This document shows positions 54,801-63,451 of a stretch of 64,000 nucleotides of DNA, one piece after another. Under the pieces are notes generated by a model that saw nothing but the letters and a program-made list of their open reading frames with translations, was not told the DNA's origin and made no database searches. The translations under genes were made by a program, and so were the position numbers. The DNA is taken from assembly GCF_007860075.1 (NCBI RefSeq), contig NZ_SJPP01000002.1, positions 1,240,001 through 1,304,000 of the forward strand, read 5' to 3'. This DNA comes from Symmachiella macrocystis. Its GTDB lineage: Bacteria; Planctomycetota; Planctomycetia; Planctomycetales; Planctomycetaceae. Within the stretch, counting starts at the first letter, position 1; every line of letters begins with the position of its first letter.

Positions 54801-54850
54801 GCTGTCGTCCTATGTACGAGAGCGCGTTCGGCGGCGGGGGTGAATAACAT
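51809..54850 (-). CDS. lipoprotein phosphodiesterase/alkaline-phosphatase-superfamily, LecA-like N-terminus
   Basis: 1013 residues. Lipoprotein signal with LSSGC lipobox (near 30-34). Residues about 40-190 resemble the PA-IL/LecA lectin domain (VPANAQWVDSGVDVQSGESV, MSIAAESTGRLYLGVNDFD). From about 210 a type I phosphodiesterase/nucleotide pyrophosphatase domain: VVFYVDGLRPDVLEEMS, FPSDTITSNG (Thr nucleophile), LPETDSVSHKY and VSDHGHLGG metal sites. A further catalytic segment near 735 (VTARHGWFFGTQN) ends in PTILTMASVKTRPEWFEG. The C-terminal 170 residues are unassigned. Probably cell-surface phosphodiesterase/phosphatase bound to a glycan. Confidence 0.82.
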   Translation of the reverse strand: MLFTPAAERALVHRTTAALGVVVCLWLCALSSGCHHDVAVPELTCDMRGVSGDALVVPANAQWVDSGVDVQSGESVTLVAHGKIRHLIPQTEQEIEQSEAGPAGTFFYDDSQGHQEFPLPAAGSGPAPCYCLIGRIGEGRPFFVGDGMSIAAESTGRLYLGVNDFDLTDNSGEFYVEVSKPDTVQPVSFRQDVRRDAPEGLPAAGCSVVVFYVDGLRPDVLEEMSAMHHVPHLTEHFIDGGTHMRNTFTAFPSDTITSNGTMWTGCFSDRHGIKGQIRFSRQRLESESGLDPMGPSRTSRLLRPHGTDKLIHNAQAASVGYFEGNEAEIRWKSSKRTGIPAVYDYLRVEGNDWATGVLPIMTDAPPSMWTRSLARNLPYFQAHQAWRYIDDANAHFAVRHLLNREQPLTVIWLPETDSVSHKYCRGQFGTTRKTIAMADVLVGDVTEELRAQGRLQNTYLVLVSDHGHLGGRKTHLTRYDLVHELLFREREVTADGRWLGGGLGLSVRQHRLENWHTGDTKDKMVYVDGNSDGAARIFLPRGNYQSGDWSGPNRPADLLAYQIAPHLPAVDLPQYIVSSRAVNHAGEEQNPVDLALMKLDDRSILITTADRGQAIIDRRERKKGGWEYRYTVVNNVRPGANGAAEFDVVENPKTDPLKLLQEVWPQYFTYYHNEEKWLQLTAPTEYPDGVVTLTRHMLWQDHLKVREQEYAPDLVVTARHGWFFGTQNTPGTTHGYPLADAVRATWYVSGPNIRRGARIHEPARLADLTPTILTMASVKTRPEWFEGTVRRTVFTTAAAEPSADDTPVHWRDVDLQAWDKLDYAPVPEFDRKPISVNRPGSPWDVNNIAYNALTVGDWSVFRLVDDAFAPGKDKKKPVTKAVNSIERRGRRSRHKWVTEGTHALNVSEVSLGDYSLTSSGNMYRANGVVDWLQNRGTRLDEKISDKVGRNTVLGAPKVNRAVDGVQDGYWDVYKYVQRLMVEVLDETVLNGLENNVDRAINASRKTPPEILVQ

Positions 54851-55166
54851 GCGGGCTGCTGGTTCAGGGGGAGGGATCGCTGGACCGCCATCTGGGTACG
54901 AATGGCGGAAGACTCTTAAAACGCAAATACCGCATGACTGACCGATGTCCTACGGCAGTCACGGGGATTAGGATCGTCATAGCCGGAATGACCGCATCAC
55001 CGATTTGCCCCCTAACTACCGTGCTATGCAGGGGGTAGGAGCAGGTCGTTCCAATTATGCCGTTTGTGCGCCCTGATGTTCTTTGTTGACCGGCTGCGCG
55101 CGGTTTTGGCTAAAGTCGCTCGACGGCTGTAGTGATCTCAAAACGCCGCGTCGCTACAATTTTGAG
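54851..55166. other. intergenic, divergent promoters expected
   Basis: 316 bp between divergent genes. TACAAT at 55155-55160 sits only 7 bp before the ATG at 55167; if it is a -10 box the mRNA would be leaderless. Nothing else recognised. Confidence 0.35.
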
Positions 55167-56333
55167 ATGCCCCGCCTCTTCTACGGTAATTTTGATTTTG
55201 AACACCATTTGACCGGCGCCGGCGCTCCGTCTGCAGACTCCAAACTCGGCCGGATCAATGCGGAACTGACGCCCGCGCTGCTCGCGCTCGCGGATGAAGA
55301 AGACTGCCTGTGGTGTCCGGCTTCATTTGATGAAACCTATCTCAATGACCTCACCGCAGCGGGGATGCCGCGACCACGACTCGTGACCGCTGGCAGTGCC
55401 CTGCCGCCGGACTTGAGTCTGGTGCCATGGGGTTGGTCGGATGTCGCTTTGAAATTGGCAACGCGAACCGGGGCATCGGCCGAGCATCCGCCGCTTGAAG
55501 TCGTGAAACAGGCGAACTGCCGCCGCGTCGCCCACGAATTAGAAACCCGCTGGCATTGCGGCCTGGATGGCGCTGTCGAAATTTGTCATCTCGATGAACT
55601 GGTAGCGGTAATCGGGCAATCAGCGAACTTCTCTCTCGGTTGGGTACTCAAAGCACGCTTTGGCATGTCGGGCCGTGAACGGCATCTCGGAAGTGGCGGG
55701 GATGTCGATATCCCGACAATTAACTGGGCCAAAAAACGTCTCGCGCGCGATGGGGCGGTATTGTTCGAACCGTGGGTGCAACGCATCGACGAAGCTGGAC
55801 TGCAATTTGAGATTCCCCGCGACGGCGAACCGCAGTTGTTGGGAATCACCCCGCAATTGTGCGACGCAACCGGTCACTACCGTGGAAGTCGGCTCACGAT
55901 TTCCACCGCAGCGGCCACCGCTTGGCAATCGGCGGTCGACGTGGGGCGGCGACTGGCAGTTCATTTGCAACAAACCGGATACTTCGGCCCGTTGGGCATC
56001 GATGCTATGCGGTATTGCGATCAGCAGGGAGAAATCCGCATCCGTCCACTGCAAGATATCAACGCCCGCTCGACAATGGGCCGGTTGGCCTTGGGGTTTC
56101 GGCGCTGCCTTTTGCCCGGTGAAGCGGGCGCCTGGCTGCATTTTCCTTTTCAACCGATGGAGGGATCCGAGGATTCCCCATGGGAGCACATTCGCCGGAA
56201 ACTCCCCGCCGACTGCCGCATCATACCGACTTCACCTACCACCATTGGCGGACAGCCGCCGCAGTTGCAGCACCTGATCGTAGCTGCGCCCGGGGAAAGC
56301 GTGCAGGCTGATGTGGAACAGCTGTTCGTTTAG
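55167..56333 (+). CDS. ATP-grasp-like protein
   Basis: 388 residues from ATG 55167 (MPRLFYGNFDFEHHL). The central LGWVLKARFGMSGRERHLGSG (near 165-185) resembles the ATP-grasp lysine/glycine-rich loop, and LFEPWVQRIDEAGLQFEI with later GPLGIDAMRY and RIRPLQDINARSTMG matches the metal-binding end of ATP-grasp ligases. Substrate unknown. No neighbouring biosynthetic genes on this strand. The start is inferred from the protein; the frame extends to 55083 without support. Confidence 0.65.
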   Translation: MPRLFYGNFDFEHHLTGAGAPSADSKLGRINAELTPALLALADEEDCLWCPASFDETYLNDLTAAGMPRPRLVTAGSALPPDLSLVPWGWSDVALKLATRTGASAEHPPLEVVKQANCRRVAHELETRWHCGLDGAVEICHLDELVAVIGQSANFSLGWVLKARFGMSGRERHLGSGGDVDIPTINWAKKRLARDGAVLFEPWVQRIDEAGLQFEIPRDGEPQLLGITPQLCDATGHYRGSRLTISTAAATAWQSAVDVGRRLAVHLQQTGYFGPLGIDAMRYCDQQGEIRIRPLQDINARSTMGRLALGFRRCLLPGEAGAWLHFPFQPMEGSEDSPWEHIRRKLPADCRIIPTSPTTIGGQPPQLQHLIVAAPGESVQADVEQLFV

Positions 56334-56357
56334 CAGCCTGTGAATTCAGCCGCGCAT

Positions 56358-56383
56358 AAAAAAACCCCGCTGGGTGAGCGGGG
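56358..56383 (-). terminator. Rho-independent terminator without an evident gene
   Basis: On the minus strand CCCCGCT-CACCC-AGCGGGG is followed by seven T (56358-56364). The nearest minus-strand gene, the sulfatase, ends 415 bp upstream. On the plus strand the hairpin has no T tail. Confidence 0.75.
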
Positions 56384-56798
56384 CGGGAGAGTTCACGCGG
56401 TTGGTGTATTTGCGTGAGGTGTTGTCTTGTGTTGTATGGCAGATTCATAATGCAATCGTGATGCCAATCAATTTGCCCGGGCATTATCCTGGATAAACTG
56501 CGATAGCGCACTACGGATAACTCTAATCGGGGGCAACACTTAACACGTTTGGTATTTTCCCCAACCCTTGGCGAGATCGACTTCCGTTACTGAGACCACC
56601 GTGTGGGCTTTCGGCATCATTGTCGCAAGGAATTTGCCATAAGCCAAATTCCCCCAACACGATGGAACGCGCGCTACCGGGTTGAGCTGTGGTGAATTCC
56701 GGCAACACCAATACTGTTGCCAAACTGCGTGTCGACCTGCGCGTCATTTATCTGAATCACAGACGGCGCCACACACAACCGCAAGCGGTTGGTGCCGT
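56384..56798. other. intergenic, possible minus-strand RNA or 3' leader
   Basis: About 415 bp between the sulfatase stop and a minus-strand terminator. The open frames are poor. It could be a long sulfatase 3' UTR or a small RNA gene; neither is shown. Confidence 0.35.
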
Positions 56799-58283
56799 TT
56801 ATCGTGGGCCGATTTGGGATCTCGGAACGCTGCGGCGTTTGCGGTTTTGGATTTGATTCACGCTGGGGGGTTTGCGCCGGGCGTCGGCGATCCGCTCGTT
56901 GAGTTGCTTGGACAGCTGTAGGGCCAACTCGGCGAACTCCGGCTTGTTGGCCAGATTGACCATCTCCTCTGGATCCGTTTCGTGGTCATACAGTTCGGCA
57001 CCGGCTTCTCCGTCGGGCCCCCAGTGCGTGTAGCGGTATCGTGGCGTGCGAATGCTGTATCCGGAGTCGTATTGTGTCAGTGCTGAATCGCGTGGAGATT
57101 GTGTCGGATCTTTCAGCACCGGCACGAGGCTGACGCCGGGCAAGTAGTCCGGCGGCGTTAGACCGGTCATTTCGGCCAACGTGGGGTAGAAGTCGATCAT
57201 TTCGGTGAGCGCACTGGTGCTGGCTCCTTTGGCCGTGACACCGGGGCCGGCGATGATCAACGGCACACGCGCCGCATTTTCAAAAAGCGTCGTCTTCTGA
57301 TAATGACCATGTTCTCCCATGTGATATCCGTGGTCCGACGTAAACAACACGATCGTATTGTCCGACAACCCGGCTTCATCCAGCGCATCGAGTATGCGGC
57401 CGACTTGGGCGTCGGCGAAGGTGATCGAGGCGTAATAGGCTTGAATTGCTTGGCGAGCGAGTTTGTCAGGCAGGTTTGAGTTTTGCTTTTTTCGCCGAAT
57501 CGCACGGACCGCTGGTTTGGGGAGTGTTTCCAGATAGCCGTCTGGGACAGTCGGCACGCGGATCTTGTCCAAGGGATACATGTCGAAGTATTTCTTAGGA
57601 GCCACGTAGGGCGTGTGCGGACGATAGAGTCCGACCGCTAAATAGAACTGCCGTTTGTCAGCCGAATACGTCTGCAACAATTCCGTGGCGTTCGTGGCAG
57701 CGATGCCGTCGGTCTGTTCTTCATCGGTCCCCTCAGCGGCCAACCAACTCATCGTTCCGCCGAACTGGCCCGGAATGAGACTGTAGATCATATCCTCTTC
57801 GTCTTTATCGCGACCGCGAGGATTGATGGTGTAATCCCAGGAGAACGGATCATCATGTCCGCTGGTGCCGATGTGCCGGGGGACGCCGTAATGATAGATC
57901 TTGCCGATTCGCGTGGCGAAATGTCCCTCATTGCGGAACATTTGTGACATCGTTTTTACATTCGGGACAGTTTCGCGAATGTAGACGCTGTTGCGATGAA
58001 TTAAGGTCTGATCGGGATACAACCCGGTCATGAACGACGCGCGGCTGGGTCCGCACAATGGGTATTGGCAGTAGGCGTTAGAAAAACGGACGCCTCGCTG
58101 CGCCAACCGATCGATGTTGGGTGATTTGACTTGCGGATGCCCATAACAACCGAGATCGCAATTGAGGTCATCGCAAATCAAAAACAATACATTCGGTTTG
58201 TCGGCATCGGCGGCTGCGAGAGATCTGGCGTCAGCCACAATCGCGAACAACACGCCGAACAGAAGAACCAGGGGAACGCGCAT
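56799..58283 (-). CDS. sulfatase
   Basis: 494 residues with a signal peptide (VLLFGVLFAIVADARSLAAA). Seen: NVLFLICDDLNCDLGCYG (metal-binding Asp pair), the formylglycine motif LCGPSR with Cys77 that must be oxidised for activity, TSDHGYHMGEHGHYQKTTLFE and YDHETDPEEMVNLAN. The pattern is closest to iduronate-2-sulfatase-like enzymes, which act on sulfated glycans. Planctomycetes carry many such genes. The C-terminus is basic. The sulfatase-modifying enzyme is not in the window. Confidence 0.93.
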   Translation of the reverse strand: MRVPLVLLFGVLFAIVADARSLAAADADKPNVLFLICDDLNCDLGCYGHPQVKSPNIDRLAQRGVRFSNAYCQYPLCGPSRASFMTGLYPDQTLIHRNSVYIRETVPNVKTMSQMFRNEGHFATRIGKIYHYGVPRHIGTSGHDDPFSWDYTINPRGRDKDEEDMIYSLIPGQFGGTMSWLAAEGTDEEQTDGIAATNATELLQTYSADKRQFYLAVGLYRPHTPYVAPKKYFDMYPLDKIRVPTVPDGYLETLPKPAVRAIRRKKQNSNLPDKLARQAIQAYYASITFADAQVGRILDALDEAGLSDNTIVLFTSDHGYHMGEHGHYQKTTLFENAARVPLIIAGPGVTAKGASTSALTEMIDFYPTLAEMTGLTPPDYLPGVSLVPVLKDPTQSPRDSALTQYDSGYSIRTPRYRYTHWGPDGEAGAELYDHETDPEEMVNLANKPEFAELALQLSKQLNERIADARRKPPSVNQIQNRKRRSVPRSQIGPR

Positions 58284-58455
58284 CGCGAGAACCTTTCGAC
58301 GGAGAATGACAAATAATCATTTGAAGACCTTCAACGGAATCGTTCCTCAGTCTGTGAAGTCGCCGCCAGTTTGTCAAATCTCCGCTGTCTGCGATAGAGC
58401 ATTCTTATCGCCAGCAGAGCGACACAGGGTGCGAATAATCTATCAGTCCCTAACG

Positions 58456-58493
58456 CAAAAACCCCCGTCGCGACAACGTCGCAGACGGGGGTT
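58456..58493 (-). terminator. Rho-independent terminator
   Basis: Minus-strand stem AACCCCCGTCTGCGAC with GTCGCGACGGGGGTT (complement of 58478-58493 and 58460-58474), one bulge, followed by T. It lies 35 bp behind the gene at 58528. Confidence 0.88.
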
Positions 58494-58527
58494 CGATTCG
58501 GGTTGGGGTTAAAAGGAATCAACGCAT

Positions 58528-59367
58528 TTATTTCAGAGCGGTGATTGCGCTGTTGCTATTCACTTGCACCTCCGTACTACGGGCTTCATTCAGTAACCGG
58601 TCGATGAATTTCTTGGCAGCGATGTAATCGGCGGCTGACATTTCAGCGACTTGAAACCGCAATTGCTCTCGCATGTAGGTGGCCAATTCGTTGACGTCGC
58701 GGTGCAGGTTGGTGCCGGCTCCCGATTCTTTTGTTGTGGGGTTAGCGAAGATTTGTTCAAAAGCGATGCGGTAGTCTTCGAACTGTGAGTCGAGCAGGAC
58801 TTCCGGCCACTCAATTTCGCCGGTCAGGCGATTGAACTCGTCATCATCCAAACGATTCTCCGTCTTTTCGCGTGAGCTTTCTCCGCGTGCTTGGGGACGG
58901 CCTGGGCGGCTCAGTCGGGCGTTTTGACGTTCCCGCCATTGCCGTTTTAACTCGTACCGCGTTTCGACGCTCAACCGATGATTTTCGATGGCCTTTTGGC
59001 GAGCCTCTTCGAGGTTGATCAAGGCTTCTGATGTATTACGGTTGAATTCGCCCAATGAACGAATCACTTCAGCTTCGCCGACCAGCGGATCGACAACGAA
59101 TCCTTCGTCGATCGGGGCGAATGGATCGCTCACAAATCCTACCCGCGGCCCGTAGCCATAATCATATCCGTAGTGACGGCCATAACGGTGCCCGCGGTGA
59201 TGTCCGTGATGTCCGTGATGTCGACCGTGGTGACGGCCATGATGACGGCGGCCTTGCTGACCACGACGGCCGCCACCGCGACGTCCACCCGTTTTGGAAT
59301 CGGCTTCGGCCACATTCAATAGTGTCAGGAGGCAAACAATAGCAGTCAGGTGAATGAGAGTTTTCAT
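58528..59367 (-). CDS. secreted His/Gly/Arg-rich protein
   Basis: 279 residues from ATG 59367 (AAAGGGATG upstream), signal peptide LIHLTAIVCLLTLLNVAEA. Residues 26-70 are low-complexity: GGRRGGGRRGQQGRRHHG then repeated HGRHHG/HGHHGHH units and YGYDYGYG. The remaining 200 residues are helical, with SLGEFNRNTSEALINLEEAR and TRYELKRQWRERQNARLS. His tracts suggest metal binding; no family recognised. Own terminator downstream. Two further leftward genes, also with a terminator each, lie upstream. Confidence 0.7.
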   Translation of the reverse strand: MKTLIHLTAIVCLLTLLNVAEADSKTGGRRGGGRRGQQGRRHHGRHHGRHHGHHGHHRGHRYGRHYGYDYGYGPRVGFVSDPFAPIDEGFVVDPLVGEAEVIRSLGEFNRNTSEALINLEEARQKAIENHRLSVETRYELKRQWRERQNARLSRPGRPQARGESSREKTENRLDDDEFNRLTGEIEWPEVLLDSQFEDYRIAFEQIFANPTTKESGAGTNLHRDVNELATYMREQLRFQVAEMSAADYIAAKKFIDRLLNEARSTEVQVNSNSAITALK

Positions 59368-59651
59368 GGCATCCCTTTGGGGTCGTGATCGAGTCTGATT
59401 GTGGGTGGGGGAGAAAATGTTTTGTGTTTGCTCTACTCGGTAATGCCCGTTTCCAGCAGCGACACGCCACGGTTTGGCAATTTTTGGCAGAGAATTTTGA
59501 TTTCGCCGGAGAAACCATTGTGTGGTCGTCAACCAGCTACGTCTCCAAGCGTAGTTCCGTCGCAAATGTTGCAGTGCGAATCCAAATAAATGCAGTGGCC
59601 AGCAGCCCCCCGAAGATGAAATCGCCGCAACCCCTTACCTTGATACGACAT

Positions 59652-59689
59652 AAAGAAAACCGCCCGAATCAGAATTGATCCGGGCGGTT
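59652..59689 (-). terminator. Rho-independent terminator
   Basis: Minus-strand 14-bp stem (59676-59689 with 59658-59671, one mismatch) followed by TTTCTTTA. It ends the gene at 59720. The rest of 59368-59719 holds the promoter region of the His-rich gene and no other gene. Confidence 0.85.
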
Positions 59690-59719
59690 GAAGTTTTCAC
59701 AAGTTTTGCGGTCGAAAGA

Positions 59720-60709
59720 TTACGCTTTGGCGAACAGCAGTCCCTGGGCACCCGGTTGAGCGTCTTTCATCAGGAATCGCCATGTGCCGTTGTTGTACCA
59801 AGTGAAATAAGCTTCCAACTTGTCCGTTTCGCTCATCAGCAACGTCAGATTGTTTCCAGCCAACGTGTAGCGGCCAACGGACTTGTCGGTCTTCGAATCA
59901 TGCACGTGGTAGAGCACAAAGCTCCCGTCGGCGTTTAGGGTCAGCTGAAACGTCGAATTATCCGGTGCGGTCGACCGCCATGTGCCAACGTGTGCCGGTG
60001 TCGATTGCGGTTGAACCGGGGCTTGCGGCGTTTGTTGTTGAACCTGCCGTTGTTGCGTCTGCGGCTGTTGGGCCGTTTGCCATTTCGTGTGGTTCCACAA
60101 GTCTTCGTTGTTGATCGCCAAGTCAGCCAAGGTTTCGATGACTTGCTTCACTTCCGCCGGATTCAGGCCGTCGTTTTCCAAGGCTCGGCAAACGTAAATC
60201 CGCCGGGTCTTTTCGCTGTAGGCAAAGTGAATCGGGCCGTATTGATGGTTAAAATTCAACATCTTCTGCATTTTTTCAGCAGGAATCGATACGCCTTCTT
60301 GCAGCGTGTTCAGCGACAGGGTGACCCAAAATTGGGCCTTGTTGGGGCTGATTACGAATGCGTAAGGCAGGTTCCATTCCCCTTTTTTCAAGGTGGTCTT
60401 GAAGACCCCGTCGCCCAGATCCTCGGATTGATACCCCATCAGCATCAGGAAATTCGGGATTTCCGCAGGTTCCAACGCCCGGCTTTGTGGTTGCGTTTGG
60501 GTGGGTGGTTGTTGCGGGGGTACGGGTTGCACCGGAGTTTGTTCCGGCGGACTTGGTGGTGTTGCGGTTTGTGGTGGCGCGGGATTGAAGACTTGTTTCA
60601 AGCTGTCGGAAGAAAACAGGTCGTCCGCTGCGGGAGTTGATGTCGCCGTGCACAACAGGGCTGTGGCAACGCAAACGGTGGTCGTCAGTCGAATGAAAAT
60701 TTGTCGCAT
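59720..60709 (-). CDS. secreted YbjN/CesT-fold-like protein with beta-barrel-like tail
   Basis: 329 residues from ATG 60709 (GAGGTGAA upstream), signal peptide LTTTVCVATALLCTATSTPA. A Pro/Gln/Thr-rich linker (about 40-78), then a domain (about 80-205) with EIPNFLMLMGYQSEDLGDG and LPYAFVISPNKAQFWVTLSL resembling the YbjN/type III chaperone fold. A second PQQ-rich linker, then a small beta domain (about 245-325) starting GTWRSTAPDNSTFQLTLNAD and including GRYTLAGNNLTLLM, like lipocalin-type META/DUF domains. Both assignments are by pattern only. Confidence 0.65.
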   Translation of the reverse strand: MRQIFIRLTTTVCVATALLCTATSTPAADDLFSSDSLKQVFNPAPPQTATPPSPPEQTPVQPVPPQQPPTQTQPQSRALEPAEIPNFLMLMGYQSEDLGDGVFKTTLKKGEWNLPYAFVISPNKAQFWVTLSLNTLQEGVSIPAEKMQKMLNFNHQYGPIHFAYSEKTRRIYVCRALENDGLNPAEVKQVIETLADLAINNEDLWNHTKWQTAQQPQTQQRQVQQQTPQAPVQPQSTPAHVGTWRSTAPDNSTFQLTLNADGSFVLYHVHDSKTDKSVGRYTLAGNNLTLLMSETDKLEAYFTWYNNGTWRFLMKDAQPGAQGLLFAKA

Positions 60710-61025
60710 GGGGTTCACCTCGTTGGGGGTTTGGGTCTGTCGGTTTTTGGTTTTGTTTGTGGTGAGGAGCAACTGTTTGCTCCCTCTACCCAGTGAAGCG
60801 GAGTGACCCCAAAAGCGTTACAAGACATCTTGAAACCGACTGATACCCGAGAGGTGAATTCGCCGTAAGCGACTATGCGACAATACATTACGAATCGCCA
60901 ACTAAATCAATGAGTGCGTGCGTTTGCTACACGATCGGGGCGGTGCAGCGCACAAGAAGCCGTCGTTGCGGGGTGAATTGCCGGCTACTGGCGTAGGAAC
61001 TCACTAAGCGCAGCCGCATGCGGCG
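60710..61025. other. intergenic, nothing recognised
   Basis: 316 bp between two leftward genes: promoter of the gene at 60709 and end of the LRR transcript. No clear terminator behind the last LRR gene. Confidence 0.4.
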
Positions 61026-61868
61026 TTATTCCGCTGGGGGCGTCCAACGGATGTTACAGACGGGTAGGACTTTTTGAAGTTCATTGATCCCGGCTTGCGT
61101 GACATGAGTTTTTTCAACGTGCAGGTCTACAAGGTTGGTCAACCTGCGAAGATGCTCAAGTCCGACATCACTAACTTGGGTGTTATTCAGTGTTAAGCGT
61201 TGCAAGTTGGTCAGCTTGCCGAGTTCCTTGAGACCGCCATCATCGACGCGAGTGTTGCTGAGGTACAAACCATCAAGGTTCGTCTGCCCGCGAAGATGCG
61301 CAAGCCCTGCATTGCTGATTTGAGTATCGCTAAGATTAAGGCTAAAAAAATTAGTCGTCCCGCAAAGTCGCTCAAGCCCCACATCGCTGACCCGAGTGTT
61401 TGTGAGATTGAGGACCTCAAGGTGAGGCAGTCCACTAAGATACTTAAGACCGGCATCGCTGATTTGAGTCTCTGCAAGTGAAAGTCCTTCAAGCTGGGGC
61501 AACCCCTGCAGACGATTGAGCCCCGCATCGCTGATATGTGTATTCTCAAGGGATAATGTCTCAAGGTGTGGCAGCTCTTGTAGATGCTCAAGACTCGCAT
61601 CACGAATAGGGAAATAGCTGAAATCCACGTCTCTGACTCGGTGGAAAATTTCCAAAGACCGATCAGGCACTACTCCCGGTATCCAGGCAGGTCGAACAAC
61701 CACCTCATAAGTGGTTCCGTGGAGTCGTTCAATCTCTGCGACCGCCGTTTGATTGCGGTGATACGGTAACCAAACCGTCAACGCTCCCCCACCGATTAGT
61801 AACACCACGGCCATGAACAAAAACGTGCCCGTGCGCGGCAGTCGGCTTTGGATGGCGGAGGCGGTCAT
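61026..61868 (-). CDS. membrane-anchored LRR protein 1 (7 repeats)
   Basis: 280 residues from ATG 61868, GGAGAGG upstream. A short basic N-terminus, one membrane segment (TGTFLFMAVVLLIGGGALTV), a 60-residue spacer, then seven 24-residue leucine-rich repeats of the form LxxLxxLxxLxxLxLxxTxVxDxG (e.g. LEHLQELPHLETLSLENTHI). A fixed tail, CNIRWTPPAE, ends the protein. LRRs of this kind bind proteins; the site would be periplasmic. Last gene of a four-gene head-to-tail array with gaps of about 31-32 bp. Confidence 0.88.
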   Translation of the reverse strand: MTASAIQSRLPRTGTFLFMAVVLLIGGGALTVWLPYHRNQTAVAEIERLHGTTYEVVVRPAWIPGVVPDRSLEIFHRVRDVDFSYFPIRDASLEHLQELPHLETLSLENTHISDAGLNRLQGLPQLEGLSLAETQISDAGLKYLSGLPHLEVLNLTNTRVSDVGLERLCGTTNFFSLNLSDTQISNAGLAHLRGQTNLDGLYLSNTRVDDGGLKELGKLTNLQRLTLNNTQVSDVGLEHLRRLTNLVDLHVEKTHVTQAGINELQKVLPVCNIRWTPPAE

Positions 61869-61899
61869 GGAAATCCTCTCCTGTGTCCGTAACTCGGCG

Positions 61900-62670
61900 T
61901 TATTCCGCTGGGGGCGTCCAACGAAGGTCACAACCGTGCAGGGATAACCGTAGTTTCCAGTATCCATCTTGCGTGACTTGAGTGTTGCTGACAGAGAGGT
62001 ATCTGAGGGTCGTCAGTTTACAGAGCGACTCGACCCCGATGTCGCCGACTTGTGTGTTTTTCAGCGAGACGGCCACAAGATTGTTCAATCCGCTGAGATG
62101 CGTAAGTCCTGTACCAGTGACCTGAGTATCATCCAGCGAGAGGAGTTGAAGTTTGGTGAGACCTTGCAGATGCTCAAGTCCGGCGTCAGACACTTGCGTG
62201 TTTTTCAGGCTCAGCCATTGCAGGTTGGTCAACTCCCGCAGGTGCTCAAGCCCGGCATCAGTGACTTGGGTCTGATCCAGTGAGAGGTCCCAAATCTTTT
62301 TCCGTTTTCGCAGTTGCTCAAGCCCCGCGTCGCCGACTTGTGTGTTGTTGAGAATCAGAATCTGCAGGTTGGTCAATCTGCTAAATTGCTCAAGCTCAGC
62401 ATCACCGACTAGGGGACCGGTCAAATTGATTGCGTCGATTCGCTCGAAGTGGAGCAAATATCCATCATCGACTGCCTCAGGAATCCAGCGGGGACGCACA
62501 ATAGCTGAGCGTGTGAATCCCCCCAGTTTATCAATTTCAGCGATTGCCACTTGTTCGCAATGATACGGCCACCAAACAGCCAGAGCGGCCCCCCCCACCG
62601 ACAACAGCACGACGATGAGCAGAATTACGCGTTTGCGCGGCAGTCGGCGTTTGGGGGTGGATTCGGTCAT
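61900..62670 (-). CDS. membrane-anchored LRR protein 2 (6 repeats)
   Basis: 256 residues, paralogue of LRR protein 1: basic start (MTESTPKRRLPRKRVIL), one membrane segment (LLIVVLLSVGGAALAVWWPY), spacer, six 24-residue repeats (e.g. LEHLRELTNLQWLSLKNTQV), conserved tail CDLRWTPPAE. Weak Shine-Dalgarno. Thirty-one bp separates its stop from the next start, so the array is probably one transcript. Confidence 0.88.
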   Translation of the reverse strand: MTESTPKRRLPRKRVILLIVVLLSVGGAALAVWWPYHCEQVAIAEIDKLGGFTRSAIVRPRWIPEAVDDGYLLHFERIDAINLTGPLVGDAELEQFSRLTNLQILILNNTQVGDAGLEQLRKRKKIWDLSLDQTQVTDAGLEHLRELTNLQWLSLKNTQVSDAGLEHLQGLTKLQLLSLDDTQVTGTGLTHLSGLNNLVAVSLKNTQVGDIGVESLCKLTTLRYLSVSNTQVTQDGYWKLRLSLHGCDLRWTPPAE

Positions 62671-62702
62671 GGGAAACGCTCAAGAGTACTAGTGGTTCGG
62701 CG

Positions 62703-63401
62703 TTATTCTATTGGAGGTGTCCAATTGATGTAACAATCTGGTAAGGCTTTTTGGAGTTTCTCGATTCCGGATTTTGTCACTTGGGTATTTTGGACAGATA
62801 GAGCTTTAAGACTAGTGAGTCGGTGGAGATGAACTAGTCCGGCATCACTAACTTGGGTAATTTTGAGCACCAGCTCTCTAAGTTGGGTCAGGTCGCGAAG
62901 TTGTTCAAGCCCGACATCGCTCACTAGTGTATTGCCGAGATGCAGTGACTTGAGGTTTGTCAGGCTGCCCAGATGCTCAAGTCCCGCATCGCCGATTTGG
63001 GTGTTATTGACGTACAGCCATCCCAGGTTGGTCAAGCCGCTGAGATGCTCAAGCCCAGCGTCGGTGATATTAGAGTCTGTCAGACGCAGTTGTTTCAGTT
63101 GGGTCAGTCCGTCGAGATGCTTCAGAACGACATCACTAAGGTGGGTCTCAGATAAGTTAACTCTCTCGACTCTCTTAAACACTACCAAGTACTCATCATC
63201 CACGGTATTTGGAATCCAGAAGGGACGAATGATCCTTGAATCCGTTGACCTTCCGATACGTTTCACCTCAGCCATCGCCGTTTGATTGCGATAATACGGC
63301 AACCACACCATGAACGCCCCACCTCCAACCAACAAAACCACAGCAATGAGCACCAGTGTACCCGTGCGAGGCAGACGGCTTTTGTTGGTGGTTTTGGTCA
63401 T
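62703..63401 (-). CDS. membrane-anchored LRR protein 3 (5 repeats)
   Basis: 232 residues, third paralogue: MTKTTNKSRLPRTGTLVLIA, membrane segment to about residue 31, spacer with the family motif PFWIPNTVDDEYLVVFKRVE, five 24-residue repeats (e.g. LEHLSGLTNLGWLYVNNTQI) and tail CYINWTPPIE. It is the shortest member. Thirty-two bp separate it from LRR 2. Confidence 0.88.
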   Translation of the reverse strand: MTKTTNKSRLPRTGTLVLIAVVLLVGGGAFMVWLPYYRNQTAMAEVKRIGRSTDSRIIRPFWIPNTVDDEYLVVFKRVERVNLSETHLSDVVLKHLDGLTQLKQLRLTDSNITDAGLEHLSGLTNLGWLYVNNTQIGDAGLEHLGSLTNLKSLHLGNTLVSDVGLEQLRDLTQLRELVLKITQVSDAGLVHLHRLTSLKALSVQNTQVTKSGIEKLQKALPDCYINWTPPIE

Positions 63402-63451
63402 GGGAAACGCTCAAGCGTGTTCTTGGTTCGGCGTTATTCTGCTGGTGGTGT

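Noticed and set aside
58478-58500. GGTTCGATTC resembling a tRNA T-arm
   Set aside because: It is the edge of an intrinsic terminator; no acceptor or anticodon arm can be drawn.
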